A stretch of DNA of 51,760 nt from Actinomycetes bacterium (GCA_021787365.1 JAJYMB010000035.1:1-51760), one strand, 5' to 3'. Positions 24,118-33,201 are shown, counted from the first letter of the stretch. The notes: generated from the sequence alone by a model not told the origin. Made by a program: numbers and translations.

Positions 24118-25356
24118 ATGACCGGCGAAGCGCTGCCCGCCAGGGAGGTCGTCGAGCTCGAGGGGCACATAATCGACTCGCTGATCCTGGCCAAAGTGCT
24201 TGACTTGATAGTGGCGGCCGGCGCCGATTACCAGGTGCTCGACGTGGAGATCGGCCGGAGCAACGTGGACCAGAGCCACGCCCGCCTGGAGGTCCGTGCC
24301 GCCGACCAGGCGAGCCTTTCCCGGCTCCTGGACAAGCTCCAGGTCCACGGCGTCAACCGGGCCTCGGGCGGTGACGCCACCTTGGTGGCCGCCGACTGCG
24401 ACGGGGTTTTCCCCGAGGGCTTCTACTCGACCACCAACCTGCCCACGTCGGTGCGTTTGGGCGGTGAATGGCACGAGGTCGAAAACCCCGAGATGGACTG
24501 TGGCTTGGTCGTCCTCCCCGACGGCGCGGTGAGGACCGTGCCCGTGCACCGTGCCCGTGCGGGAGACCGCTTCGTCGTCGGCCACGACGGCGTGCGGGTG
24601 GAGGCGCCTTCGCGGCCTAGGGACGGGGTGCGCTTCGAGTTCATGACCTCCGACGTGTCCTCGGAAAAGCCCAAGGCCACGCTCATCGCTCAGGTGGCCG
24701 AGCGGGTACGAGCGGCCAAAGCGTCCGGGGGAAAGGTGCTGGCGGTGTGCGGCCCGGCCGTGGTCCACACCGGCGCCGGCCCTCAGGTGGCGAGGCTGGT
24801 CCACGACGGATGGGTCGACGTCCTTTTCTCCGGCAACGGCTTCGCCACCCACGACTTGGAGTCCAATGTCTTCGGCACCTCCCTTGGCATATCGGTCCGG
24901 GAGGGCGCCCCGGTCGAAGGCGGCCACGCCAACCACTTGAGGGTAATCAATTCGGTGCGCCGTTACGGTTCGATCGCCGCCGCGGTCGAGGCGGGCTACG
25001 TAAAAAGCGGCGTCATGTTCGAGTGTGTGCGCCGGCGCATACCGTTCGTCCTCGGCGGGTCAGTGCGCGACGACGGGCCGCTCCCCGACGTCATCTCCGA
25101 CGTCGTAGACGCCGCCGACGCCATGCGGGCCGCCCTCCCCGGCGTGGCGGTAGCCCTGATGCTCGCCTCCACCCTGCACGCCATCGCCACCGGCAACCTG
25201 CTGCCGGCGTGGGTCGAGACCTATTGCGTGGACATAAACCAAGCGGTTGTCACCAAGCTCGCTGACCGCGGCAGCCACCAAGCCCTCGGGCTCGTGACGG
25301 ACGTAGGGCTCTTCTTGCGCACGCTCGCCGACCAGCTCTGCTCGGGCGCTGCGTGA
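24118..25356 (+). CDS. TIGR00300/LOR-SDH-type protein, likely ornithine cyclodeaminase
   Basis: A 412-residue protein of the TIGR00300 family. It shows the N-terminal LOR/SDH conserved domain (VVELEGHIIDSLILAKVLDLI, DYQVLDVEIGRSN) and a C-terminal NAD-binding region with VCGPAVVHTGAGPQVARLV and VLFSGNGFATHDLESNVFGTSLG. In cyanobacteria this domain is the C-terminal half of AgrE/ArgZ, and archaeal relatives act as an alternative ornithine cyclodeaminase (ornithine to proline plus ammonia). Here it is free-standing and is followed, with a GTGA stop/start overlap, by the arginine-dihydrolase half. It begins 7 bases after the E1 fusion, so it may be read from the same transcript. Confidence 0.85.
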   Translation: MTGEALPAREVVELEGHIIDSLILAKVLDLIVAAGADYQVLDVEIGRSNVDQSHARLEVRAADQASLSRLLDKLQVHGVNRASGGDATLVAADCDGVFPEGFYSTTNLPTSVRLGGEWHEVENPEMDCGLVVLPDGAVRTVPVHRARAGDRFVVGHDGVRVEAPSRPRDGVRFEFMTSDVSSEKPKATLIAQVAERVRAAKASGGKVLAVCGPAVVHTGAGPQVARLVHDGWVDVLFSGNGFATHDLESNVFGTSLGISVREGAPVEGGHANHLRVINSVRRYGSIAAAVEAGYVKSGVMFECVRRRIPFVLGGSVRDDGPLPDVISDVVDAADAMRAALPGVAVALMLASTLHAIATGNLLPAWVETYCVDINQAVVTKLADRGSHQALGLVTDVGLFLRTLADQLCSGAA

Positions 25357-26210
25357 ACGAGCCGGCGCCGGACGCCACGCCTGGGCTCGGGTGGGGCCGG
25401 CGCTACCTCATGTGCCCGCCCGACTTTTTCGGCGTCTTCTACGAGATCAACCCTTGGATGCACACCGAGGTCCAGGTCGACGCCGAGCGGGCGCGTAGGC
25501 AGTGGGAAGGGCTCGTAAGCACGCTGAAGCAAGCGGGGGCGGAGGTCGAGCTGCTCGAGGCGGCGCCAGGCCTGCCAGACCTGGTCTTCACCGCCAACGC
25601 CGGCATAGTCAACGGCAAGCAGTTCGTTGCCGCCCGCTTCCGCCACCCCCAACGCCAAGGCGAGAGCGCCAAGGACGTGGCATGGTTTTCTGCCCACGGC
25701 TACCGGGTCGACCACCTACCTCCCGGCACCAACCATGAGGGCGCCGGCGACGCCCTCCCCTTCGGTTCTGTCCTCGTGTCGGGCTACCGCTTCCGCTCCG
25801 ACGCTGTCTCGCACGCCGAAATCTCCCGCCTGACCGGCGCCGCCGTGCGTTCGGTCGAGCTCGTTGACCCTCGCTTGTACCACCTCGACATGACTTTCTG
25901 CCCGCTCGACAGCCGGCGCGCCATGGTGGCGCCGCTCGGCTGGGACCGCTACGGGCTCCGGGTGCTCGCTTCCCTCGTCCCCGAGCCGCTTTTCTTGGAA
26001 GACGACGAGGCGCTCTCGTTGTGCGCCAATTCGGTCGTGGTGGGCACGACCGTGGTCATGCCCACCTGCCCGCCCCGCCTAGGCCGGGCGCTCGAGGCCT
26101 GGGGCTTCGACCCGGTCGAGTGCGACGTGTCGGAGTTGTTGAAGGCCGGCGGCGGCTGCCGCTGCCTCACGCTGGCGCTCGACGTCGAGCTCGGCAAGGC
26201 CCCGTCCTGA
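25353..26210 (+). CDS. Arginine dihydrolase / amidinotransferase-superfamily protein (ArgZ-like)
   Basis: A 285-residue guanidino-group modifying enzyme. The motifs match the N-terminal half of ArgZ/AgrE: MCPPDFFGVFYEINPWM, LVFTANAG (N82), NHEGAGDAL (E129, D133), LYHLDMTFCPL (H177) and GGGCRCLTLALD, where C271 is the likely nucleophile. ArgZ-type enzymes convert arginine to ornithine, CO2 and two ammonia. With the preceding cyclodeaminase this gives an arginine-to-proline route. The GTG start overlaps the stop of that gene by 4 bases, which couples their translation. Dimethylarginine hydrolase is a less likely alternative. Confidence 0.85.
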   Translation: MNEPAPDATPGLGWGRRYLMCPPDFFGVFYEINPWMHTEVQVDAERARRQWEGLVSTLKQAGAEVELLEAAPGLPDLVFTANAGIVNGKQFVAARFRHPQRQGESAKDVAWFSAHGYRVDHLPPGTNHEGAGDALPFGSVLVSGYRFRSDAVSHAEISRLTGAAVRSVELVDPRLYHLDMTFCPLDSRRAMVAPLGWDRYGLRVLASLVPEPLFLEDDEALSLCANSVVVGTTVVMPTCPPRLGRALEAWGFDPVECDVSELLKAGGGCRCLTLALDVELGKAPS

Positions 26211-26247
26211 CACGCGATAGCACCCGAGCGCGCGTACGCGCCGGGGT

Positions 26248-26367
26248 GTGACCTCGGCGCCAGTGCGCAAGGGGCTGGGCATCGAGGACCTTGGCGACCT
26301 GGTGGACATCGTGGTCCTCGAGCCGGGCCACCTCCGGGCCTGGGACTTCTCCGATACCGCGATATAG
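26248..26367 (+). CDS. Very short open frame, uncertain
   Basis: A 39-codon GTG-initiated frame with protein-like composition (GIEDLGDLVDIVVLEPGHL). No family is recognised and no good ribosome-binding site is seen. It may be a gene remnant between the arginine enzyme and the response regulator. Confidence 0.2.
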   Translation: MTSAPVRKGLGIEDLGDLVDIVVLEPGHLRAWDFSDTAI

Positions 26368-26424
26368 TGCTTGTGCCCTGACGGCCCTTTGGGTTTGCTT
26401 AGTTGACAGCTAGGTTGACGCGCT

Positions 26425-27123
26425 ATGCGGGTTCTTTTCGTCGAGGACGAGCCGAGGCTCCGCGAGGCGCTGTGCCGGGGTCTCAGTGAAGAGGGGCACG
26501 AGGCCGTGGGCGCAGGCACGGGCACCGAGGGGCTCCAGCTGGCCCTACACCAAAGCTTCGACGTCATCGTGTGCGACATCCTGCTGCCCGGGGTCAACGG
26601 GTTCCAGCTCGTACGGCGGCTCCGTGAGCAAGCCGTCTGGACGCCGGTGCTCATGCTCTCGGCCAAGGACGGCGAATGGGACGAGGCCGAGGCGCTCGAT
26701 GCCGGGGCCGACGGATATATCACCAAGCCGTTCTCCTATGTGGTACTGAAGGCGCACCTCCGAGCGTTGGCACGCCGCGGGTCGAAGGGGGCCACGGTGG
26801 GTTCCGAAGTGCTGCGCTCGGGTGACCTCATCTTGGACCTGCGGGCGCGCCGTTGCGCTCGGGGCGGGACCGAGGTGGAGCTCTCGCAGAGGGAGTTCAG
26901 CATACTGGCCGAGCTCCTCGCCCACCGCGGCGAGGCCGTGGCGAAGGACGAGCTCATGCGAAAGGTCTGGGGCCCCGGCTTCGCGGGTGACCCCAACATC
27001 GTCGAGGTCTACATAGGGTACCTGAGGAAAAAGGTGGACGTCCCCTTCGGCCGGCATTCGATCGAGACGGTACGGGGGTACGGCTACAGGTTGACCGTCC
27101 AAGATGAAGCTCTCCATGGCTGA
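26425..27123 (+). CDS. OmpR-family response regulator
   Basis: A 232-residue two-component regulator. The receiver domain (1-120) has the acidic pocket EDE at 8-10, phospho-acceptor D51 in FDVIVCDILLPG, and K in DGYITKPFS. The C-terminal winged helix (about 135-228) has VELSQREFSILAELLAHRGEAVAKDEL and NIVEVYIGYLRKKV...IETVRGYGYRL. It binds DNA when phosphorylated by the kinase whose gene overlaps its last 20 bases. Targets are unknown; the Lys-rich secreted protein just downstream is a candidate. Confidence 0.96.
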   Translation: MRVLFVEDEPRLREALCRGLSEEGHEAVGAGTGTEGLQLALHQSFDVIVCDILLPGVNGFQLVRRLREQAVWTPVLMLSAKDGEWDEAEALDAGADGYITKPFSYVVLKAHLRALARRGSKGATVGSEVLRSGDLILDLRARRCARGGTEVELSQREFSILAELLAHRGEAVAKDELMRKVWGPGFAGDPNIVEVYIGYLRKKVDVPFGRHSIETVRGYGYRLTVQDEALHG

Positions 27124-28633
27124 CAACGCTTTTCGGCGGTTGCTCGGTTGGTCCCGCACGGTGCGGGCGCGGTCCGCCGTCGTCTCGGTTGCGATCGTCG
27201 GTGCCGCTTTCTCGCTCTTCGGCTTGGGCGTCACGTCGGTGCTCAGAGCCTCTCTTTACCAGAGCGCCGCCAATACCGCGCGCGCCGAGGCTATGGCAAT
27301 CTCCTCGGTGATAAGCAACCAAGGCCTCCCGGTGAGCGGCCATAGTGCGAGGCGCTTCCTCCCGATCTCGGAGGGTGAGATGGCTGCCCAGGTGGTCGGC
27401 CCCGGGGGCAAGGTCCTCCGTTCGAGCCGCGACGTCGCGGGCCAGCCGGTGATGGCCAACTTTTTCCCTCCCCCTGGGGGTTCGCACCAGGCGATGGGCG
27501 TGGTGCTCCGGGTGAGGCACCCGAGGCACGTCGACCTGAACCTCGACGAACGCTTCGTCGTCGTGGCTGTGGGCTTCGCCGCCGGTCGCGAGCGCGGGGC
27601 AGTGCTCGTGGCTTACTCCCTCGGTGCCGCCGACCACGCCGTGCACGTGCTCGACCTCTCCTTGGCGGTAGCACTGCCACTCCTCGCACTCCTCGTCGGG
27701 TTGGTGGTGTGGGCCCTCACCGGATGGGCTCTCCGGCCGGTGGAAGCCATCCGTTCGGAGGTGGCAGAGCTCTCTGCCACCGACCTGCGCCGGCGGGTGC
27801 CCGAGCCGGCGGCATCTGATGAAATCGGCCGGCTGGCCCGCACCATGAACGAGATGCTGGCGCGCCTCGAAGCCTCGAGCAGGCGCCAGCGCCAGCTCGT
27901 TGCCGACGTATCCCACGAGCTGCGCAACCCTCTCGCTGCGTTGAAGGCGCAGCTCGAGGTGGCATCCGAGCACCCCGGAGGGGCAGGGCCGAGCATGCTC
28001 GCCGGGTCGGTCGCCGAGGTCGACAGGATGGGGCTGCTGGTTGAGGACCTCCTCACATTGGCCCGCTTCGACGAGGGCATGCAACGGTTGCGCCTGTCGG
28101 AGGTCGACTTGGACGAGCTCGTGTTGGCCGAAGCGGGACGTCTGGAGCGCGACGCCAGGATCGAGATTTCACTGAGGGGGGTCAGCGCTGCCCGCGTCCT
28201 CGGCGACGAGGCCAAGCTCGCCCGGGTGGTCCGCAACCTTTCGGACAATGCCCTCCGCTACGCCAGGTCACGCGTGAGCTTCAGCGTGAGCGAGGAGGGG
28301 GGCTGGTGCGAGCTGGGCGTCGCCGACGATGGGCCAGGGGTCCCCGAGGCCGACCGCCAACGCATATTCGAACGCTTCGTCCGCCTCGACACGGCCCGGC
28401 CGCATGAAGGTGCGGGCGCAGGCCTCGGGCTCGCGATCGTCCGGGAGATCGTCGCCGCGCACGGCGGCGAGGTGTGGGTCGACGACGCTCGTCCCGGTGC
28501 GCGCTTTGTGGTACGCCTCCCACTTCTCAGCGTTCCCTCAGGGGGACTTGCGTCCCTTCCAGCAGATCAGGGTGTTGAAGCCCGGTCCTCAGGCCACATC
28601 GCCTCAGCGCTCTCTCAGCCCGGCACCCGCTGA
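27104..28633 (+). CDS. Membrane sensor histidine kinase
   Basis: A 509-residue kinase with two transmembrane helices (about 25-47 and 185-206) around a periplasmic-side sensor region of about 135 residues. HAMP follows (207-260), then HisKA with LVADVSHELRNPLAA (H271) and HATPase_c with NLSDNALRYA, VADDGPGVPEADRQRIFERF and GAGLGLAIVREIVAAHGG. The C-terminal 40 residues are an extra, unconserved tail. The start overlaps the response regulator gene by 20 bases; another in-frame ATG four codons later also overlaps. The sensor region resembles no family I can name. Confidence 0.95.
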   Translation: MKLSMADNAFRRLLGWSRTVRARSAVVSVAIVGAAFSLFGLGVTSVLRASLYQSAANTARAEAMAISSVISNQGLPVSGHSARRFLPISEGEMAAQVVGPGGKVLRSSRDVAGQPVMANFFPPPGGSHQAMGVVLRVRHPRHVDLNLDERFVVVAVGFAAGRERGAVLVAYSLGAADHAVHVLDLSLAVALPLLALLVGLVVWALTGWALRPVEAIRSEVAELSATDLRRRVPEPAASDEIGRLARTMNEMLARLEASSRRQRQLVADVSHELRNPLAALKAQLEVASEHPGGAGPSMLAGSVAEVDRMGLLVEDLLTLARFDEGMQRLRLSEVDLDELVLAEAGRLERDARIEISLRGVSAARVLGDEAKLARVVRNLSDNALRYARSRVSFSVSEEGGWCELGVADDGPGVPEADRQRIFERFVRLDTARPHEGAGAGLGLAIVREIVAAHGGEVWVDDARPGARFVVRLPLLSVPSGGLASLPADQGVEARSSGHIASALSQPGTR

Positions 28634-28702
28634 AAACGACTTCTGCAGTAGGCAAGAGCTGCAAAAACCGGGCAATTCAGTTCAAAGGAAGGACCTGCAT
28701 AG

Positions 28703-29074
28703 ATGAAAATCTCCCTTGTAAAGCGTTTGGCCACCACGGCCCTCGCTCTCGGGCTCGCTGGCGGGGCGTTCGGGCTCTCCACGGCTACCGCATTTGCCTC
28801 GCCTCCAGCGCACGAGATCCACGCGACCGCGGTCAAGCAGGCGAAGACGGCAAAGAAGACTGCCCCCGCAAAGAAGGTCGCCAGCCCGAAAGCGGGGAAG
28901 CCCTGCACCAAGGCCGAACTGGGCAAGACCGCAAAGAGCGGGAAGACCACCCTGGCCTGCGAAAAGTCGGGCAAGAGCTTCAAGTGGGTTGCCAAGAAGG
29001 CTGTCAAGCCCGTTGCCAAGAAGACGGCCAAGAAGACGGCCAAGCCGGTCGCCAAGAAGACGGCCAAGAAGTAA
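28703..29074 (+). CDS. Secreted Lys/Ala-rich (histone H1-like tail) small protein
   Basis: A 123-residue protein with a clear Sec signal peptide (KRLATTALALGLAGGAFGLSTATAFA, cleavage near residue 32). A short two-cysteine module follows (PCTKAELGKTAKSGKTTLACEKSGKSFKWV), then a tail of Ala-Lys-Lys-Thr-Ala-Lys-Lys repeats. The cysteine pair could form a disulfide outside the cell. The tail resembles histone-H1-like or heparin-binding basic tails and could bind polyanions such as teichoic acids or DNA. GGAAGG precedes the ATG, and a 12-bp hairpin follows the stop. It sits 70 bases behind the histidine kinase. Function unknown. Confidence 0.82.
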   Translation: MKISLVKRLATTALALGLAGGAFGLSTATAFASPPAHEIHATAVKQAKTAKKTAPAKKVASPKAGKPCTKAELGKTAKSGKTTLACEKSGKSFKWVAKKAVKPVAKKTAKKTAKPVAKKTAKK

Positions 29075-29111
29075 CCCACTGGCGGCTCTCTCCTAGGGAG
29101 GGGGGGTGCTG

Positions 29112-29139
29112 GGGAGCCTCGCCGGCGGGCGAGGCTCCC
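29112..29139 (+). terminator. Intrinsic-type hairpin after the Lys-rich gene
   Basis: Perfect 12-bp GC-rich stem GGGAGCCTCGCC / GGCGAGGCTCCC with a 4-base loop, 37 bases after the stop codon. There is no T-run, as is common for actinobacterial terminators. Confidence 0.75.
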
Positions 29140-29303
29140 TAAGTGCCCAACAGACAACTCCGTCTGGCTGCCAGTGCGATTGGCGAGCGTGCAAGACGCG
29201 GCCTCGGCACAGCGACCGGGCGGGTGTCGCTAGGGTCATTGCTAGCCACGACGATCGAGCGAGGTGACAGGGTGCTCATGGCCGGGACAACGGGCTGTAG
29301 AGC

Positions 29304-31529
29304 TTGACTTACGTCCTGACGACGACCGCGAGCCGGCGGAGCAGGACCTCATTACGGTGGCCCCCGGCTGTGCCGTGGCCGAAGCAGGTGGCTGTAGGGG
29401 CCCTTATGGTGTTGTTGATGGCCGTGAGCATGTTCCCGGCCTACGCCATGGTCGGTGAGAGCTCGCGCCCGCGCCCAGGGCCCGCGCCCCCCACCACCGA
29501 GATCGTCGTAACGCCTCAGCACCTCGGCACGATCAGCAAGTACCTTTTCGGCGCCAACCTCTTTTGGGCCTACGGTGCCGAAGGGGCCTTCAACCCGGAG
29601 ACCGGCACCTTTGATCCCGGGTTCATCTCCACGGTCCGGCGCCTCGGGGTCACCATCTTGCGCTACCCGGGGGGCACGACTTCCGACAGCTTCGACTGGC
29701 TCCGGGCTATCGGTCCCCAGGCGCAGCGTCTGCCGAACGAGCCCTACGGCATGCAGGCAGCCAAGCTCTCCTCGGCCTGCTGTGTCTTGGACGGCCCAGC
29801 CCCCTCCTTTGTCGGGCCCGACGAGTTCGGGCGCCTCCTCGATGCGACCGGCGCCGTAGGCACCATAACGGTCAACTTCGCGACCGGCACGGCACAGGAG
29901 GCGGCCGACTTCGTGGCCTACATGACAGCACCGGGCACGAAGCACCCTTCCTCCAGCCCCGCCCAGGCAAGCTACTGGGCGGGCCTGCGTGCCAGAAACG
30001 GCCACCCTGCCCCTTATGACGTGCCTTACTGGGAGGTCGGCAATGAGCAGTACTTCCGGGGCCAGTCCGGCTGGCGCTCGGGCCACCCGGTGAGCCTCGG
30101 CCCCCACGCCACGCCCTGCCCGGCAGCTGAGCTGGCCACGTGCCTCTATGCCTTCGGGGGCACGACCGCCTTTTCGGACGAGCCCGTGGGGACTTTGGCC
30201 GACGAGCTGCCCTCTGCTTCGTATTCGACCGGAGCAGCCGACCAGACCTTTTATGTCTACTTCCCGCCCATAGTCCCCCACAGCGCCACGGTCTACGTGG
30301 CCGGGCGGCCCTGGGTCGAGGTGGCCAGCCTTTCCCGAGCGCGCCCTGGGGCCCCCGTTTATGCCCTGGACCCGGCAACGGGCGCGATCACCTTCGGCGA
30401 CGGTGCCCACGGGCAGGTCCCACCGAGAGGGGCCAAGGTGACGGCGAGCTACGAGTCCGGGCCCCACGGTGGCTTCGTCGAGTTTTACCGGGCCATGAAA
30501 GCCATGGCCGCGCACATAAGCATCTGCGAGAGCGAAGGGGCCAATGTCTCGTTCTTGCAGATAATGGGCCGCAAGTACCCCTACGACTGCGTGCAGTTGC
30601 ACGACTATGCCAGGCCCCCGGACGTGCTGGCACCGCTCCGGCAGTACGAGCAGCGGCTCATGGCGTTCCCGGCACGCGAGGGGGCGGCCCTGGCCGAACT
30701 GCAGAGCAAGGTCCGTCGTTACTCGGGCAAAAACGTCCCCGTTTTCATAACGGAGTACGGCCAACTGGCGGCGCCGGTACCTGCTGCCGACCCGGCGTTC
30801 AACCTGTCGTTGGACGAGGGCCTGCTTATCGGGGCCCAATTGGTGGAGTGGGCCGACCACGGGGTCCCGGTGGCCGAGAAGTACCTGCTCGACTCGGCCC
30901 TGTTCCGACCTGTCCCAGCAGTCACCGCGCTGAGCCTGAGGAGGTCGGGCCTGAAGGCAGTGCGCCGGGCCGACGCGTCCATGGTCGGGACAGGCCTGAG
31001 CGTCGCGAGCGCCATGGTCGCCCACCAGGGTGACAAGTTCGTACCAGAGCCCAGCGGCCTGGTGATCGGGCTCATGGCCCACCTGGCGGGCTCCCAACGC
31101 CTTCGGGTCTCGGTCCACGCGGGCCCATTGATGAACGGTGGGGTGCGTGAGGTCCCTGCCCTCTGGGTAGTAGCCGGCGTCTCGCCAATTATGGGAAAGC
31201 TTTACCTTGTGGGCATCAACGCCGACCCGGCGCGCGCCATTACTGCGAGGGTGCTGCTGGGCGGCTTCCGCCACTCGCGTTCAGTGCGAGCTCTTGTGCT
31301 GGACGGCCCCAGCGCAACCGCCTACAACACGGCCCCGCACCCCCGAGAGGTCACTACGACTGCCATTACGAAAGAGGTGGGCATAGGCAGCTTTACCTGG
31401 ACCTTTCCAGCCCACTCGGTGACCCTGCTCCAGTTGTCGGAGGCCACGTCGACGACCACTGCGACCCGTCACCGGGCGTCTGCTACCAGGGTCGGGCACC
31501 GCAGCTCGTCGAAGGCGAAGCACGATTAG
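29304..31529 (+). CDS. Secreted GH51-like alpha-L-arabinofuranosidase with an inserted domain
   Basis: A glycoside hydrolase of up to 741 residues. An N-terminal membrane/signal segment (VAVGALMVLLMAVSMFPAYA, about 29-48) precedes a TIM barrel. FGANLFWAYGAEG and LRYPGGTTSDSFDW are typical of family 51. The acid/base is E248 in YWEVGNEQ and the nucleophile E484 in VFITEYGQ. Between them, about residues 285-385, lies an extra beta-rich domain (FYVYFPPIVPHSATVYVAGRPW...ITFGDGAHGQVPPRGAKV) that resembles phage baseplate-type modules. A C-terminal beta-sandwich and a Ser/Thr/Lys tail follow. It would cut arabinofuranose from outer polysaccharides. The TTG start is uncertain; a GTG at 29370 gives a tidier signal peptide. 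Confidence 0.82.
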   Translation: MTYVLTTTASRRSRTSLRWPPAVPWPKQVAVGALMVLLMAVSMFPAYAMVGESSRPRPGPAPPTTEIVVTPQHLGTISKYLFGANLFWAYGAEGAFNPETGTFDPGFISTVRRLGVTILRYPGGTTSDSFDWLRAIGPQAQRLPNEPYGMQAAKLSSACCVLDGPAPSFVGPDEFGRLLDATGAVGTITVNFATGTAQEAADFVAYMTAPGTKHPSSSPAQASYWAGLRARNGHPAPYDVPYWEVGNEQYFRGQSGWRSGHPVSLGPHATPCPAAELATCLYAFGGTTAFSDEPVGTLADELPSASYSTGAADQTFYVYFPPIVPHSATVYVAGRPWVEVASLSRARPGAPVYALDPATGAITFGDGAHGQVPPRGAKVTASYESGPHGGFVEFYRAMKAMAAHISICESEGANVSFLQIMGRKYPYDCVQLHDYARPPDVLAPLRQYEQRLMAFPAREGAALAELQSKVRRYSGKNVPVFITEYGQLAAPVPAADPAFNLSLDEGLLIGAQLVEWADHGVPVAEKYLLDSALFRPVPAVTALSLRRSGLKAVRRADASMVGTGLSVASAMVAHQGDKFVPEPSGLVIGLMAHLAGSQRLRVSVHAGPLMNGGVREVPALWVVAGVSPIMGKLYLVGINADPARAITARVLLGGFRHSRSVRALVLDGPSATAYNTAPHPREVTTTAITKEVGIGSFTWTFPAHSVTLLQLSEATSTTTATRHRASATRVGHRSSSKAKHD

Positions 31530-31626
31530 CTCCGCCCCGCCGGTCCCTCCCGACGACGCCGAACCCGCGCCGGGGGGCCGCGCTCCGTCGTTTGGCGCGG
31601 CTCGACATGCTCGCAAAGCGCCGTGG

Positions 31627-33201
31627 TTGGACCGGCCCATCCGCTCGAGGGTGTTGCCGCTATGTTTGACCGTCGCACCTTTTGCTGCGGGCGCAGCACG
31701 AGCATTGCTGGCTCGGGGAGGCATCTGGCTCTGGGGCGACCAGGCGGTCATCGACTTGGAGGCGCGCGATAGCCTGCTCGGCCGTAACTTGCTCGGGGTC
31801 TACGACCGCTACGGTTGGCACCACCTGGGGCCGCTCTGGCTGCTTGGCCTCGGCCTCGCCCGTTGGGCCGGAGGAGGGTCGCCGGACGCGCTCGTGGTGG
31901 GTTGGTTCCTCCTCCAGGCGGCTGCCGCGGTCTTGGTCGTGCTGGTCGCCTCCAGGCTGCAGCCTGGCCGGCTAGTCCTGTGGTGGACGGCGCTTGTTGT
32001 AGTGGCCTACGAGTGGGACTTCGGGCCGGGGCGCTTCGGGACAGTGTGGGCGCCCTACGCCATCGCCCTTCCCGCTGCGTTGCTCGTGTTGCTGGCCGCC
32101 GACATGGTCGCGAACGACGACCCCTGGCCGGCGGCCTTTGGTGTGCTCGTATGCGCTTCGTTCCTCGTGCAAACCGACGTCGGCACGGGTGTCGTCGTGG
32201 TGGGGCTCGTCGCCTTGGCGCTCGTGCTCCGCTCCGCTCGGGGCTTCGGGCAGTTCAGCACGGGCCGCTGGCAGCTACGCGCCGGCGCGCTGGGGGCCGT
32301 GGCCGTTCTCGCATGGCTGCCTCCTCTCATACAGCAGTTCACGACCGAACCCGGCAACTTGGCGCAGGTCTTCAGGTTCTTCACGACGCATTCTCCTCAC
32401 CGCTCCTGGCACGAGGCGCTGCGGGTCGTCTCTACGCTCTTCGGCACCTTCCCGCTCCAGCGAGGACCGCACGGCACGAACCTCGACGCCAAGCTCACGT
32501 GGCTCGCTTCGGTCCCGGTCCGGCGCCGTCCCTGGTACCTCGTGTACGTGCTGGGCGCCGTGGCCGCGGGGGCCTTCGCCTTCTGGCGCCGCCGCCGGAA
32601 GGCCGCCGTCCTCGCCACGGCCTGCCTGGTCAGCTTGCTCGCTGCTGCTTGGTCGGTGCACCTCGCCGACGGCGACCTCTATCCCTACATCGCGGTATGG
32701 ATGACGGCCCTCGCCGTCCCCGCCTGGGTCGCAGCAGCGCTCGCCTTCGCCCCCAGCCTGGGGGCGCGTGCTCTCCGGCTCGGGCGCCGCGTACTTCCGC
32801 CGGTCGCCCTGGTGGCAACGGCAGCCGTGACCGCGGGCTTCGCAGCGTCGCCTTCACCCATGGCAGGGACCCCTTCCCTTCTCGGCCGCCTCTCCTGGGA
32901 GGCGGTGAGCGGGACCGTCCTGTCCCCGAGCGTGCGGACCGTTTACGTGGTCATCGCTGCCAACGAGGCCATGCCCGAGGCGGCGGCCATCGCTGACGAG
33001 GCCGTTCGCCACGGCCGCCATGTCGAGGTCAACCGCCAGGCGCTTTACTTCTTCGACCCGTCCTTCTCCCCGACAGAGCCCGCTCAGGTGAAAGTCGTCG
33101 TCTGTTGCGGCCAGGGGGACCCGGGTAGGCCCCCGCCCGGGGTGGTTTTGCGCGCGCGAGTCGGCGGCCAGTCCATTTACCTAGAGCGGGCGGGAGCCTG
33201 A
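31627..33201 (+). CDS. Polytopic membrane protein, GT-C-like
   Basis: A 524-residue protein with about ten hydrophobic helices. The first loop has GIWLWGDQAVIDLEARDSLLGRNLLGVYDRYGWHHLGPLW, where G-D-x-A and the acidic residues resemble the first-loop catalytic motif of GT-C membrane glycosyltransferases that use polyprenyl-phosphate sugars. A second mark is LVQTDVGTG. The last 100 residues form a soluble domain. With the arabinofuranosidase before it and the surface protein after it, a role in cell-surface glycan assembly is plausible. The TTG start is the weakest part of the call; the upstream frame is open but Pro/Gly-rich. Confidence 0.7.
   Translation: MDRPIRSRVLPLCLTVAPFAAGAARALLARGGIWLWGDQAVIDLEARDSLLGRNLLGVYDRYGWHHLGPLWLLGLGLARWAGGGSPDALVVGWFLLQAAAAVLVVLVASRLQPGRLVLWWTALVVVAYEWDFGPGRFGTVWAPYAIALPAALLVLLAADMVANDDPWPAAFGVLVCASFLVQTDVGTGVVVVGLVALALVLRSARGFGQFSTGRWQLRAGALGAVAVLAWLPPLIQQFTTEPGNLAQVFRFFTTHSPHRSWHEALRVVSTLFGTFPLQRGPHGTNLDAKLTWLASVPVRRRPWYLVYVLGAVAAGAFAFWRRRRKAAVLATACLVSLLAAAWSVHLADGDLYPYIAVWMTALAVPAWVAAALAFAPSLGARALRLGRRVLPPVALVATAAVTAGFAASPSPMAGTPSLLGRLSWEAVSGTVLSPSVRTVYVVIAANEAMPEAAAIADEAVRHGRHVEVNRQALYFFDPSFSPTEPAQVKVVVCCGQGDPGRPPPGVVLRARVGGQSIYLERAGA

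Noticed and set aside
26402..26424. TTGACA box just before the response regulator as a -35 promoter
   Set aside because: With normal spacing the -10 box would fall inside the coding region, and no TATAAT-like match is there.
29352..31274. A 640-codon minus-strand frame opposite the arabinofuranosidase
   Set aside because: No motif, composition of an antisense shadow; the plus strand has both catalytic glutamates in place.
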